This document shows positions 1 to 7,849 of a DNA stretch of 64,000 bases, piece after piece. Source of the DNA: Halopseudomonas yangmingensis (GTDB lineage Bacteria > Pseudomonadota > Gammaproteobacteria > Pseudomonadales > Pseudomonadaceae). The stretch lies in the NCBI RefSeq assembly GCF_900114825.1, contig NZ_FOUI01000010.1:1-64000 (forward strand), given 5' to 3'. The position numbers were made by a program, and so were the translations under genes. The notes beneath the pieces are model-generated. The model worked only from the letters and a program-made list of their open reading frames with translations, did no database searches and had not been told where the DNA came from. How positions within the stretch are numbered: the stretch's first letter is position 1; each line of letters begins with the position of its first letter.

Positions 1-2
1 CT

Positions 3-479
3 AAGCGAAGTCGTCTAGATCTGGCCGACGAACTAATGCTGAATTATTCGGGTGATATGCCTCGTGTCTGCTTTATTGAGGTTTCTACAAAAGCGGAAGG
101 CTGGACAACTTGGAATTCAAGTAATGTAAAAGCAATTGAGCAGCATATTAAATATGATCTTGAATTTGATGGCTATTTAGTAGAGGTTCATAGAATAAGC
201 AAGGCAGGAAAAACCTTATGTCAAAACCCATTTAGATGGCAGCTTGAGATTAGTAGCGAGCCTGATGAAGAGGAGGCGGACACAAGTTCAAATAGAAATG
301 CGGTAGGTTCACGGTTTAAAGTTGCTAGAAGTGATGCCTCAATTCGCACAATACAAAAACAAATAGAAAAAGTGTTTGGTCTTCCTAAGGGTTCGGTATG
401 CCTACTAACTCCGGAAAATAAAAAAGCAAATCCTAAATCTTCGATAAAAAGGCTCAGAGACAAATGGAAAAATGGCTAA
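3..479 (+). CDS. Hypothetical cassette protein, 5' end outside window
   Basis: The frame is open to the left edge of the window, so this is probably the C-terminal part of a longer protein; the first internal ATG is at 36, giving 147 residues. I do not recognise the family. The visible part has a mixed N-terminal half, an acidic stretch (residues about 75-82 from that ATG) and a lysine/arginine-rich tail. The stop codon TAA lies within the first bases of the following attC site, as is usual for cassette genes. The coding sequence is much richer in A and T than the host genes, which indicates foreign origin. No ribosome binding site can be judged because the true start may be upstream. Confidence 0.6.
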   Translation, partial: KRSRLDLADELMLNYSGDMPRVCFIEVSTKAEGWTTWNSSNVKAIEQHIKYDLEFDGYLVEVHRISKAGKTLCQNPFRWQLEISSEPDEEEADTSSNRNAVGSRFKVARSDASIRTIQKQIEKVFGLPKGSVCLLTPENKKANPKSSIKRLRDKWKNG

Positions 480-590
480 CAAAGCCATCAAGAGGGACGT
501 CCAACACTCCGTTGCTTTTGTGTTGTCGCTACGCTCCTTTATAACACAAAAGCAACTCCACGTTGGCCGCTCCTTATGGCGGCGTTAAAT
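474..590 (+). other. attC recombination site of the first cassette
   Basis: The site begins with GGCTAAC overlapping the stop codon of the upstream ORF and ends with GTTAAAT, a match to the GTTRRRY core. Between them, 14-base perfectly complementary arms at 511-524 and 543-556 give the long hairpin that folded attC strands need for integrase recognition. The left part (TAACAAAGCC, TCAAGAGGGAC) resembles Vibrio-type attC repeats. The length of 117 bp is within the known attC range. The start codon of the next cassette ORF overlaps the last two bases. Confidence 0.85.
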
Positions 591-1050
591 GTCTATGATC
601 GATCACGATAAATTCCGGGCCTTGGTCACTCAGCTCTATGCCACGGTAAATGAGTTGGAGGCCATGTTCCCGGGCAGGCACTTTACCCCGGATGGTCATA
701 TGGTTGGCAGTTTGGGTGAATGCCTCGTGGCCGATGCATACAATCTTGAGTTGAAGACAGCGTCCAATAAAGGCTATGACGCTCTCACTGAAACCGGCGT
801 GGAAGTTGAGATCAAAGCTACGCAATCCAACTCTGTTGCATTCCGCAGTCAGCCGCAGCACGCGATTATCATCAAAACCTTGCGTGACGGTACGTTCGAG
901 GAAATTTATAACGGGCCAGGAGCCCTTGTTTGGGAGCAATTCAAAGGTAAACGGCTACCTAGTAATGGCCAGTTTCAAGTCTCTCTCAACAAACTCCGGC
1001 AACTCAATCAAACAGTGGCTCAATCGGACCGTGTGCCTAGGGCCATTTAA
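589..1050 (+). CDS. Cassette-encoded PD-(D/E)XK-like protein
   Basis: A 153-residue protein that fills a single cassette between two attC sites. Residues 40-78 hold the pattern of a PD-(D/E)XK nuclease fold: GSLGE with Glu44, GYDA with Asp64, then VEIKAT with Glu74 and Lys76. The family resembles DUF6998-type proteins found in integron cassettes, but I recognise this from motif pattern only. The role could be a small nuclease or a defence or toxin-like protein; that is inference. No clear ribosome binding site precedes either ATG (589 or 595), because the attC site abuts the start, which is common for cassettes expressed from an upstream promoter. Confidence 0.7.
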   Translation: MSMIDHDKFRALVTQLYATVNELEAMFPGRHFTPDGHMVGSLGECLVADAYNLELKTASNKGYDALTETGVEVEIKATQSNSVAFRSQPQHAIIIKTLRDGTFEEIYNGPGALVWEQFKGKRLPSNGQFQVSLNKLRQLNQTVAQSDRVPRAI

Positions 1051-1146
1051 CAAGGCGCAGCAGTACGCGGCCGGTGGCCGCCGGACGCCCTTTACGTGGC
1101 TCCTTCGTCGCCACTCCAAGGTCGCCGCTGTGCTTCGGCGTTGTCC
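1045..1146 (+). other. Terminal attC-like site of the array
   Basis: The sequence ATTTAAC at 1045-1051 overlaps the stop codon and fits RYYYAAC. The right end, GCTTCGGCGTTGTCC, resembles Pseudomonas attC ends (GCTTCGGCGTTAGGC) but its last bases depart from GTTRRRY. An inner hairpin GTGGC/GCCAC is visible at about 1096-1114. The next genes are ordinary chromosomal ones, so this site probably marks the outer edge of the array. Confidence 0.6.
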
Positions 1147-1185
1147 GAACAAAAGTGAGCTGCCCCTTGTTTCCCAGTCACCGTG

Positions 1186-1215
1186 AATGTCCGCTCTTGG
1201 CCGAAAGCCGACATT
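1186..1215. repeat. Short imperfect inverted repeat beside the integron end
   Basis: AATGTCCGCT at 1186-1195 pairs with AGCCGACATT at 1206-1215, with one mismatch and a short loop. Elements of this look (a TGTCCGCT...GACATT hairpin) occur between genes in many gammaproteobacteria. It lies between the last attC and the 3' end of the merR-type gene. The rest of 1147-1254 shows nothing else I can name. Confidence 0.4.
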
Positions 1216-1254
1216 GTCAGCAGCAACCACAATCGCGCCTTTATCTAGCCAACC

Positions 1255-1686
1255 CTACCCACACCCCGCATCCCCACACCCATCCCCATGCCGATACAAA
1301 CTCCCGATAATCCGGCAGTCGGCACTTTTGCCGCCACGGCAGGTATGCACCACCTGGCGTAGTTCGTCGGCCAGTGCCTGCAGGGCGGTGATGCGTTGTT
1401 CCAGTTGTTGCAGGTGGCGGCTGGCGATGTCGTCGGCCAGGGTGCAGTCGGTGTCGGGGTTGTCGGCCAGGCTCAGCAGTTCCTGGATGCTCTGCAGGTC
1501 CAGCCCCAGATGGCGGCCGTGGCGGATAAAGCCGATACGTTCCAGGCTGGTCTGGTCGTAGCGGCGGTAGCCCTGGGCGCCGCGTTGCGGGGCGTGCAGC
1601 AGGCCGAGTTTTTCGTAATGACGGATGCTTTCCGGCGAGCAGCCGGTGCGTCTGGCGACGTCGCCGATGCGATATTCCTGTGCCAT
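1255..1686 (-). CDS. MerR-family heavy-metal-responsive regulator
   Basis: A 143-residue MerR protein with the N-terminal winged helix (YRIGDVARRTGCSPESIRHYE, split here as residues 5-25), a long dimerisation helix (about 75-110) and a cysteine-bearing metal loop at the C terminus (Cys near 114 and 123, then a Cys/Gly/His-rich tail). This layout suits the ZntR/CadR/PbrR branch, which senses divalent metal ions and activates by DNA distortion. It is divergent from the efflux permease at 1757 and shares a 19-bp-spacer promoter with it. The exact metal cannot be read from the sequence. The start ATG lies only 8 bases from the operator, so its own message may have a very short leader. Confidence 0.85.
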   Translation of the reverse strand: MAQEYRIGDVARRTGCSPESIRHYEKLGLLHAPQRGAQGYRRYDQTSLERIGFIRHGRHLGLDLQSIQELLSLADNPDTDCTLADDIASRHLQQLEQRITALQALADELRQVVHTCRGGKSADCRIIGSLYRHGDGCGDAGCG

Positions 1687-1689
1687 GGC

Positions 1690-1720
1690 TTGACCCTGTA
1701 ACGGTTACAGGGCCTAGGCT
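1690..1720 (+). promoter_or_regulatory. MerR-type promoter with 19-bp spacer and perfect dyad
   Basis: A -35 element TTGACC (1690-1695) and a -10 element TAGGCT (1715-1720) are separated by 19 bp, the over-long spacing typical of MerR-activated promoters. The spacer is covered by a perfect dyad, CCCTGTAAC-G-GTTACAGGG (1694-1712). It drives the permease gene at 1757 and lies beside the regulator start, so it can serve both genes. Confidence 0.88.
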
Positions 1721-1756
1721 AGCAATCAGTGGGTGGGTCAACAAGGGTAAGCCGCG

Positions 1757-2785
1757 ATGACACTGATTTCCGGGTTTCTGAGTATTGCGCTGACGGCGGC
1801 GCCCTGGCTGTTGCTGGGGTTGCTGATTGCCGGGCTGATCAAGGGCTGGATGCCGGAGCGCCTGTTGCAGCGCTGGATGGGCGGACACGGGCTGGCGAGC
1901 ATTTCACGGGCGGCGCTGATCGGCATGCCGTTGCCGCTGTGTTCCTGTGGTGCGATTCCCACGGCGCTGGCGCTGCACCGTGGCGGTGCCGGGCGTGGGC
2001 CGACCACTGCCTTTCTGATCAGTACGCCGGGTGTCGGGGTGGATTCGGTATTGCTGACCAGTGTGCTGCTGGGGCCGCTGATGGCGGTGGCACGGGTGGC
2101 GGGGGCGCTGGTGACGGCGATTGTCAGCGGGGTGCTGGTTGGCCTGACCCGTTCGGCGCCGCCGGCGCGTGAGGTTGCTGGCTGCGGCTGTACCGCCGGG
2201 TGCTCGGCGACGCCTGCGGTTGCCACGCCGCTGCCGGGCCTGTGGGGGCGGGCACGCGCCGGGTTGCGCTATGCCTTTACCGATCTGCTCGACGATATCA
2301 GTGGCTGGATGTTTGCCGGGCTGTTGCTGGCCGGGGTGCTGGTGACCCTATTGCCGCCGTCCACGCTGGCCGGGGTGTCCGGTGGGCTGGGTGCCTTGCT
2401 GTTGATGGCGCTGCTCGGCATTCCCCTGTACATCTGCGCGGCGGCGGCCACGCCGGTGGCGGCGGGGCTGCTGATCAGCGGTATTTCGCCGGGCATGGCG
2501 CTGGTATTTATGCTGGCCGGGCCGATTACCAGTCTGGCTACCCTGGCGATCCTGCGCCGCGAGTTCGGCAGCCGGGCGCTGTTGCTGTATCTGGGCAGTG
2601 TGCTGGGGGTGACGGTGCTGCTCGGCTGGCTGTTCGATGCCCTGCTCGGGCTGGCCGGCTGGGATCCGGTGCTGCAGGCCAGCCAGGCCCAGGAGCTGTT
2701 GCCGGAGTGGCTGGAGTGGTTGGCGTTGCTGCTGTTGGTGCTGGTTGCCATGCGTCCGTTGCGGCGGCGCTGGCTGGGGGCCTGA
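1757..2785 (+). CDS. SO_0444-type Cu/Zn efflux permease (ArsP_1-like)
   Basis: A 342-residue polytopic inner-membrane protein of the permease family PF03773-like, with hydrophobic segments throughout. Two metal-binding signatures are visible: PLCSCG with Cys62 and Cys64 in the membrane region, and a CGCTAGC cluster (Cys143, Cys145, Cys149) in a cytoplasmic loop. These features match the SO_0444 family of Cu/Zn efflux transporters. The adjacent divergent MerR regulator and its 19-bp-spacer promoter support a role in export of a soft or divalent metal. The hydrophilic loop near 135-160 is the likely metal entry site. Whether copper, zinc or another ion is exported is not shown. Confidence 0.85.
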   Translation: MTLISGFLSIALTAAPWLLLGLLIAGLIKGWMPERLLQRWMGGHGLASISRAALIGMPLPLCSCGAIPTALALHRGGAGRGPTTAFLISTPGVGVDSVLLTSVLLGPLMAVARVAGALVTAIVSGVLVGLTRSAPPAREVAGCGCTAGCSATPAVATPLPGLWGRARAGLRYAFTDLLDDISGWMFAGLLLAGVLVTLLPPSTLAGVSGGLGALLLMALLGIPLYICAAAATPVAAGLLISGISPGMALVFMLAGPITSLATLAILRREFGSRALLLYLGSVLGVTVLLGWLFDALLGLAGWDPVLQASQAQELLPEWLEWLALLLLVLVAMRPLRRRWLGA

Positions 2786-2857
2786 GTGACCGGCGCCTGT
2801 GCAGCACTGGGCGTGTGGTGACTGTGCAGGCAGAGGGGGCGGGTACCGGCGTGTGGC

Positions 2858-3247
2858 TCATTTTTTTCTGGGTTTGGCCCCCCTTGAGATAGCGCCTGTG
2901 ATCTTTTGTTGTACATCCGCATTGATGCCGGCATTCAGGCTGCTGCCCTTGCTCGTTACAACAGGCCGCTTGCTTGCCGGCAGTGCGGCCATGATGCCTA
3001 TCCGCAGGCCAAACTTGCGCAATATCGAATCGACGGTACTCAGGGTTGGATTGCCCTTGTCCGTTTCCAGTTGATACAGCGCTCTGGTGGACATGTCGCA
3101 CATCTGCGCAAAGCTAGCCTGATCGAGTCCGGTCACTTGCAGACGCAGCCTGCGAATAGCCATGCCAAGGGTCAGCTCACCGTCGGTGTGCTGGCGGATG
3201 ATCTCGTCGATCAGTTGCTTGCGTTGCTCGCCACTCATGTTGTTCAT
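2858..3247 (-). CDS. Orphan HipB/Y4mF-like HTH regulator
   Basis: A 129-residue protein with a Cro/C1-type helix-turn-helix at about residues 45-95 (ASFAQMCDMSTRALYQLE followed by NPTLSTVDSILRKFGL). This is close to HipB- or Y4mF-type antitoxins, and the basic C-terminal tail is also typical. The ATG at 3247 is preferred over 3274 because AAGGA lies upstream at proper spacing. No hipA or other toxin gene is adjacent: downstream is the convergent permease, upstream is repeat DNA. It may be a leftover antitoxin or a stand-alone repressor. The AT-rich upstream region carries repeated TCGGCA words that look like its operator. Confidence 0.75.
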   Translation of the reverse strand: MNNMSGEQRKQLIDEIIRQHTDGELTLGMAIRRLRLQVTGLDQASFAQMCDMSTRALYQLETDKGNPTLSTVDSILRKFGLRIGIMAALPASKRPVVTSKGSSLNAGINADVQQKITGAISRGAKPRKK

Positions 3248-3309
3248 AGTAGTCCTTAACCGACCAATCAGCATTGAGACGCTAATAAATCCAGGTCATG
3301 GCTGGATAA

Positions 3310-3369
3310 TCGGCAATATAAGTCTGGATATTTGGTTGTATTGGCTAATTGTCGGCAATTTAATGCCGA
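3310..3369. promoter_or_regulatory. Candidate operator of the HTH regulator
   Basis: A palindrome TCGGCA-ATTTAA-TGCCGA lies at 3352-3369 and a further TCGGCAAT copy at 3310-3317, all in the AT-rich DNA upstream of the HTH gene. Cro/C1-type antitoxins commonly bind such repeats to control their own promoter. The link is inference. Confidence 0.4.
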
Positions 3370-3415
3370 TTGCTTGTCTGCCTGACAGTCGTTTGGCAAG
3401 GACACTCTGACAAAG

Positions 3416-3470
3416 CCGTCATTCCCCGCGACGGCGGGAATCCAGAGGCTGGGAGTTGCCTGGATTCCCG
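3416..3470. repeat. REP-like repeat pair
   Basis: CCGTCATTCCCCGCG...GCGGGAATCCAG at 3416-3445 is followed by an inverted partial copy CCTGGATTCCCG at 3459-3470. The same family recurs at 15965-16182. It forms a GC-rich hairpin between genes. Confidence 0.75.
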
Positions 3471-3518
3471 TCTTAGGGAAGCACTTATTAACTGCACTGT
3501 AGCTTCGGGACGCGGCAG

Positions 3519-3609
3519 CCGATGACCTGTTCTGGACCGTCGATGCCCTGGACGGGCATCGCCGAGCTTACATGGATGTATTTACAGCGTGTCCAGAACA
3601 GGTCATCGG
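3519..3609. repeat. 91-bp inverted-repeat element with nested hairpin
   Basis: Perfect 19-bp arms (CCGATGACCTGTTCTGGAC at 3519-3537 and its complement at 3591-3609) flank 53 bp. Inside, CGATGCCC/GGGCATCG forms an 8-bp hairpin at about 3541-3561, followed by a second imperfect palindrome (ACATGGATGT). No ORF is inside. The inner part resembles intergenic palindromic units common in Pseudomonas. Together with the REP pair it fills the stretch 3400-3666, where I see no gene. Confidence 0.7.
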
Positions 3610-3666
3610 TTGTCGCGTTTGCAAAGCGGCTGTTTGATCAGTGCTTCCTTGGCAGGAGTGACGCCA

Positions 3667-6600
3667 TTATTGCCCCGGCAAATCAGCAATCTCCGCCTCA
3701 CTCACCTGCAGCGGTTCTGCGCGTCGCTCAAAGCGGGCGCCGAGTACCAGCAGGCAGGGGGTGAGCAGCAGGGTCAGCACGGTGGCGAAGGCCAGGCCGC
3801 CGGCGATGGCGCTGGACAGCTGGGTCCACCACTGGGTCGAGGGGGCGCCGAAGCCGAGGCTGGGGCTCAGTAGGTCGACGTTGACGCCGAGCACCATCGG
3901 CAGCAGGCCGAGGATGGTGGTGACGGCTGTGAGCAGTACCGGGCGCAGGCGCAGGCAGCCGGTTTCCAGGGCGGCCTGTTGTGCTGCCAGCCCCTGCTTG
4001 CGCAGCTGGTTGTAGGTGTCGATCAGGATGATGTTGTTGTTCACCACGATGCCGGCCAGGGCGATCAGTCCCATGCCGACCATGACGATGCCGAACGACT
4101 GGCCGTTGATCAGCAGCCCCATCAGCACCCCGGCGGTCGACAGCACGATGGCCGAGAGTACCAGCGCAGCCTGGTACAGGCTGTTGAACTGGGTGACCAG
4201 AATGATCGCCATCAGGAAGATCGCCACCACGAAGGCGGTGATCAGGAAGTTGGCCGCCTCGCGCTGGTCGGCATCCTCGCCGGCGAAGGTGATGGTGACG
4301 CCATCCGGCAGATCGGTGAGGCTGGCGCGCAGTGCCCGCAGCCGTTCATCCAGGCGTGCATCCTCGGCCAGATCGGCCTGCAGGGTGATGCTGCGCTCGC
4401 CATCTACCCGGCGCAGGGTGCCGACCCGTTGCGCCGGGTGCAGCTCGACGAAGTTGCTCAGCGGCACCTGGCCGGCTGTGGTGTTCAGCGTCAGCCGGCC
4501 CAGCTGGTCGAGCGAGCGCCAGCTTTGCGGGAAGCGCACGCGGATGTCCACCTCGTCGGTGGCATCCTCGGGGCGGTAGGTGGCCAGCAGCAGTCCGTTG
4601 GTGAGCATCTGCACGGCATTGCCGACACTCAGCACATCGGCGCCAAAGCGTGCGGCGGCCTCGCGGTCGACGCGCACGCGCCATTCGATGCCGGGCAGGG
4701 TGCGGTCGTCCTCGATGTCGACAAAGCCGCCCAGTTGCTGCATTTCGGTACGGATACGCTCGACCCACTGGTCGGCCAGCGCCATGTCGCTGGCACTGAC
4801 TCGCAGCTTGACCGGCTTGCCACCACCGGGGCCCTGCTCCTGCTTGCGGAACTCCAGCAGCAGGCCGGGGATGTCGGCGGTGCGCTGGCCCATGTCGGCG
4901 AGAATGTCGCGCGCCGGGCGGCGTTCATGCCAGTCGACGAACTGGAATTGCAGGGTGCCGATTACGTCGGCGCCGAGTTGCCCGTCCGGCTGTGCCAGCG
5001 AGCGGGCATACAGCGCCTTGACCTCGCGCATGCCGAGCACCCGTTGTTCGACCCGCTGCACCAGTGTGTCCTTTTCCTCGATCGACAGGTCACCACGCGC
5101 ACGCACTTGAATCTGCGCGCTTTCCGGTTCCACCTCGGGGAAGAATTCGACGCCGTGGTTGAAGCGGCCGTAGGTCAGGTAGATGGCGGCGATCAGTGCC
5201 AGCATGCCCAGCAGGGTCAGCCCCGGGCGTTGCAGCAGTTGCCCGAGCAGTCGCCGGTAGGCCTGTGCCGGGCCACCATTGCCCTGCGCCTGGGGGCTTG
5301 GCTGGCCGCCGCTGAGGGCGCCAAGCACCGGCAGGAACACCAGTGCCATCGCCAGCGAGGCGAGCAGGCAGATGATCACCGTGGCCGGCAGGTATTTCAT
5401 GAACTGGCCGACCATGCCCGGCCAGAACAGCAGCGGGACGAACACCGCGAGGGTGGTGGCGGTGGAGGCGATCACCGGCCAGGCCATGCGCATTGCAGCG
5501 CTGGCCCAGGCCTGGCGCGGGGTCTGCCCCTGTTGCAGGTGACGGTCGGCCAGCTCGGAGACCACGATGGCGCCGTCCACCAGCATGCCGGCCACCAGAA
5601 TCAGGCTGAACAGCACCACGATGTTCAGGGTGAAGCCCATGCTCCAGATCACCAGAATGCCGGTGAGGAAGGCGCCGGGAATGGTCAGGCCGACCAGCAA
5701 TGCCGAGCGCAGGCCCATGCTGGCGATCACCAGAATCAGTACCAGTACGATGGCGGTCAGCACGTTGTTCAGCAGGTCGCCGAGCAGGTTCTGTACTTCC
5801 TGCGACTGGTCCATGGTGTAGCTGATCTGCAGGTCCGGCGGCAGCAGCGGGGCGGCCTGCTTCAGCAGCGCCTTGACCTGTTCGATGGTGGCGATGATGT
5901 TGGCGCCGCTGCGCTTGGAGACCTCCAGCACCACCGCCGGCTGGCCGTTGATGCGGGCGAAGCCGGTCGGGTCCTTGAAGGTGCGCTGGATGGTCGCTAC
6001 ATCGCCAAAGCGGATCACGCTGTCGCCCACCACCTTGATCGGCATGCGCATCACGTCATCCAGCTGTTCGATCACGCCGGGTACCTTCAGACTGACGCGG
6101 CCGGCGCCGGTGTCCAGACTGCCGGCGGCGACCAGCCGGTTGTTGCGGCTGACCAGATTGAACAGCTGGTTGTAGTCGATGCCGTAGCTGTCCAGCACCT
6201 GCGGGTCGACGACGATTTCCAGCAGGTCCTCGCGGTCGCCGCCAATGCTGACGTCCAGTACCTCGGCGATGCCCTCGATGCTGTCGCGCAGGCGGCGGGC
6301 GATGAACACCAGTTCGCTTTCTGCCAGCGGGCCGGACAGGCCGATCGACAGCACCGGGAACAGCGCCACATTGACTTCGTTGACGGTCGGCTCATCGGCC
6401 TCGGCGGGCAACTTGCTGCGTGCGGTGTCGACCTTTTCGCGCACGTCGGCCAGCGCGGTGCGTGCGTCAAAGCCGGCATCGAACTCGAGGGTGACCGAGA
6501 CATGCCCTTCGCTGGCGATCGAGCGCATTTCCTTGATGCCTTCCAGGCTGCGCAGCTCCTGCTCCAGCGGGCGCACCAGCAGGCGTTCGCCGTCCTCCGG

Positions 6601-6768
6601 GCTGACGCCGTCGAGGCTGACCGAGACATAGATGATCGGGATGCTGACGTCCGGGTTGGATTCCTTGGGGATGATCACCCAGGCGGCCAGACCGCCAAGG
6701 ATCAGAAAGGCCAGCAGCAGCAGGCTGGTGCGGCTGCGGTCGAGCGCGGCAAGTATCAGGCTGTGCAT
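3667..6768 (-). CDS. RND efflux pump inner-membrane subunit
   Basis: A 1033-residue protein of normal length for the AcrB/HAE1-type RND superfamily, which exports substrates from the inner membrane and periplasm using proton influx. One membrane helix near residues 10-30 is followed by a large periplasmic loop, a cluster of helices at about 335-540, a second large loop and a final helix cluster at about 850-1015, giving the usual 12. The fourth-helix motif reads GMLVDGAIVVSEL, with one aspartate where many HAE1 pumps have two. The adaptor gene is directly upstream (one base between its stop and this start), so the two form an operon. No outer-membrane factor is adjacent, so a TolC-like partner must be elsewhere. 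Substrates cannot be read from the sequence. Confidence 0.92.
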   Translation of the reverse strand: MHSLILAALDRSRTSLLLLAFLILGGLAAWVIIPKESNPDVSIPIIYVSVSLDGVSPEDGERLLVRPLEQELRSLEGIKEMRSIASEGHVSVTLEFDAGFDARTALADVREKVDTARSKLPAEADEPTVNEVNVALFPVLSIGLSGPLAESELVFIARRLRDSIEGIAEVLDVSIGGDREDLLEIVVDPQVLDSYGIDYNQLFNLVSRNNRLVAAGSLDTGAGRVSLKVPGVIEQLDDVMRMPIKVVGDSVIRFGDVATIQRTFKDPTGFARINGQPAVVLEVSKRSGANIIATIEQVKALLKQAAPLLPPDLQISYTMDQSQEVQNLLGDLLNNVLTAIVLVLILVIASMGLRSALLVGLTIPGAFLTGILVIWSMGFTLNIVVLFSLILVAGMLVDGAIVVSELADRHLQQGQTPRQAWASAAMRMAWPVIASTATTLAVFVPLLFWPGMVGQFMKYLPATVIICLLASLAMALVFLPVLGALSGGQPSPQAQGNGGPAQAYRRLLGQLLQRPGLTLLGMLALIAAIYLTYGRFNHGVEFFPEVEPESAQIQVRARGDLSIEEKDTLVQRVEQRVLGMREVKALYARSLAQPDGQLGADVIGTLQFQFVDWHERRPARDILADMGQRTADIPGLLLEFRKQEQGPGGGKPVKLRVSASDMALADQWVERIRTEMQQLGGFVDIEDDRTLPGIEWRVRVDREAAARFGADVLSVGNAVQMLTNGLLLATYRPEDATDEVDIRVRFPQSWRSLDQLGRLTLNTTAGQVPLSNFVELHPAQRVGTLRRVDGERSITLQADLAEDARLDERLRALRASLTDLPDGVTITFAGEDADQREAANFLITAFVVAIFLMAIILVTQFNSLYQAALVLSAIVLSTAGVLMGLLINGQSFGIVMVGMGLIALAGIVVNNNIILIDTYNQLRKQGLAAQQAALETGCLRLRPVLLTAVTTILGLLPMVLGVNVDLLSPSLGFGAPSTQWWTQLSSAIAGGLAFATVLTLLLTPCLLVLGARFERRAEPLQVSEAEIADLPGQ

Positions 6769-6769
6769 C

Positions 6770-7849
6770 TCAGTTGCCCGCGCCGGTCAGGTGCACCTCG
6801 ACCTGCTGGCCGGGTTCGACAAAGCCCTGGCCGACGGTGATCAGCGCCACCCGCTCTGGCAGGCCGCTGACCCAGGCGCCGCTGTGGTCGGCGCTGAGCA
6901 GCTGGATCGGGGTGAACTCAACCCGCTGCGCCTCGTTGACCCACTTCACGCCCTGCCGACCCTGTGCATCCAGCGACAGCAGCGCCGGCGACAGCTGGTG
7001 CGCCAGGGTTTCGCCGGTGGCGATGCGCAGGGTGGCGCTGGCGCCGGCCAGACGCAGGCCCTCGGGGTTGTCCACTGCCACTTCGATACGGAAGCTGCGC
7101 GAGCCGGGATCAGCGGCAGCGGCGATAAAGTGCAGGGTACCGCTGAGCTGGCGGCCATCGAGCAGTTCAACCGTCACCGGCTGGCCGACCTGTAACGGCT
7201 CGACCTGCTGCTGGGCGACCTGGGCGCTGACCTTCAGACGGCTGGTATCGACCAGCGTCAGCAGGCTCTGGCCCGGCTGCACGAAATCGCCCGGCTCGAC
7301 CAGGCGCTGGTCGTAGACGCCGGCAAAGGGCGCGTGAATGCGGGTATGCGCCAGTTGCAGGCGGGCTGTCTGCAGGTCCGCCCGGGCCTTGGCCAGTTCG
7401 CTTTCCAGGCGCACCAGTTCGTTGGCCGAGATCAGCTTGCGCTCGAGCAGGCGCTGCGCCGCCGTCAGGTCGTTCTCGCGCTGGCGCACATCGGCTTCGC
7501 TGCGCGCCAGTTGTGCCGGGCGTTCATCCTCGGACAGCGTCAGCAGCAATTGCCCCTCGGCCACCTGCTGGCCCTTGTCCTGATCCAGACGGCGCACCGT
7601 GGCGCTGACCTGGGCGCGCAGCTCGACCCGGCGCCAGGCCTCGATCTGCCCCTGCACGGTCAACTGGCGCTGCATCGGCTGCGCCTGCAGCCAGCGCACC
7701 TCGACCCGGGCCAGTTCACTGACCGGTGGCTGGTCCGGCTCGACGCTGTCGAGGGCGACATGCCGCGGGCCACTCAGCAGCCACACCAGCAGCACCAGAC
7801 TCAGCAGCACGGCAATGATCCAGGGGCGTTGGCGGATAAAGGTCAGCAT
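6770..7849 (-). CDS. RND periplasmic adaptor (membrane fusion protein)
   Basis: A 359-residue HlyD/AcrA-type adaptor. A single N-terminal membrane segment (about residues 10-28: WIIAVLLSLVLLVWLLSG) anchors it. Then come a biotinyl-lipoyl-like half motif (QGQIEAWRRVELRAQVSA), an alpha-helical hairpin rich in Ala, Glu and Arg (about 95-150), the second lipoyl half (IHAPFAGVYDQRLVEPGD) and beta-barrel domains. It links the RND pump to an outer-membrane channel. A longer upstream ATG at 7924 exists, but the membrane anchor starts properly at the ATG at 7849, which is preferred. It is first in a two-gene operon with the pump. Confidence 0.9.
   Translation of the reverse strand: MLTFIRQRPWIIAVLLSLVLLVWLLSGPRHVALDSVEPDQPPVSELARVEVRWLQAQPMQRQLTVQGQIEAWRRVELRAQVSATVRRLDQDKGQQVAEGQLLLTLSEDERPAQLARSEADVRQRENDLTAAQRLLERKLISANELVRLESELAKARADLQTARLQLAHTRIHAPFAGVYDQRLVEPGDFVQPGQSLLTLVDTSRLKVSAQVAQQQVEPLQVGQPVTVELLDGRQLSGTLHFIAAAADPGSRSFRIEVAVDNPEGLRLAGASATLRIATGETLAHQLSPALLSLDAQGRQGVKWVNEAQRVEFTPIQLLSADHSGAWVSGLPERVALITVGQGFVEPGQQVEVHLTGAGN

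Larger units (their letters stand above)
1..1150. mobile_element. Distal end of an integron gene-cassette array
   Basis: Two short ORFs, each followed immediately by an attC-like recombination site, are packed head to tail with almost no spacing, which is the layout of integron cassettes. The first ORF is strikingly AT-rich against the GC-rich host. No integrase gene or attI site is in view, so the array must continue to the left of the window. Host genes start at about 1255. The final site ends in GTTGTCC rather than GTTRRRY, which fits the outer boundary of an array, where the last bases come from the original chromosomal insertion point. Assignment to a sedentary chromosomal integron, rather than a mobile one, is inference. 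Confidence 0.75.

Noticed and set aside
3979-6840. 953-residue open frame opposite the RND pump gene
   Set aside because: Its protein is rich in Gln, His, Ala and Gly without any domain, as expected for the antisense of a GC-rich gene; the minus-strand frame is a complete RND transporter.
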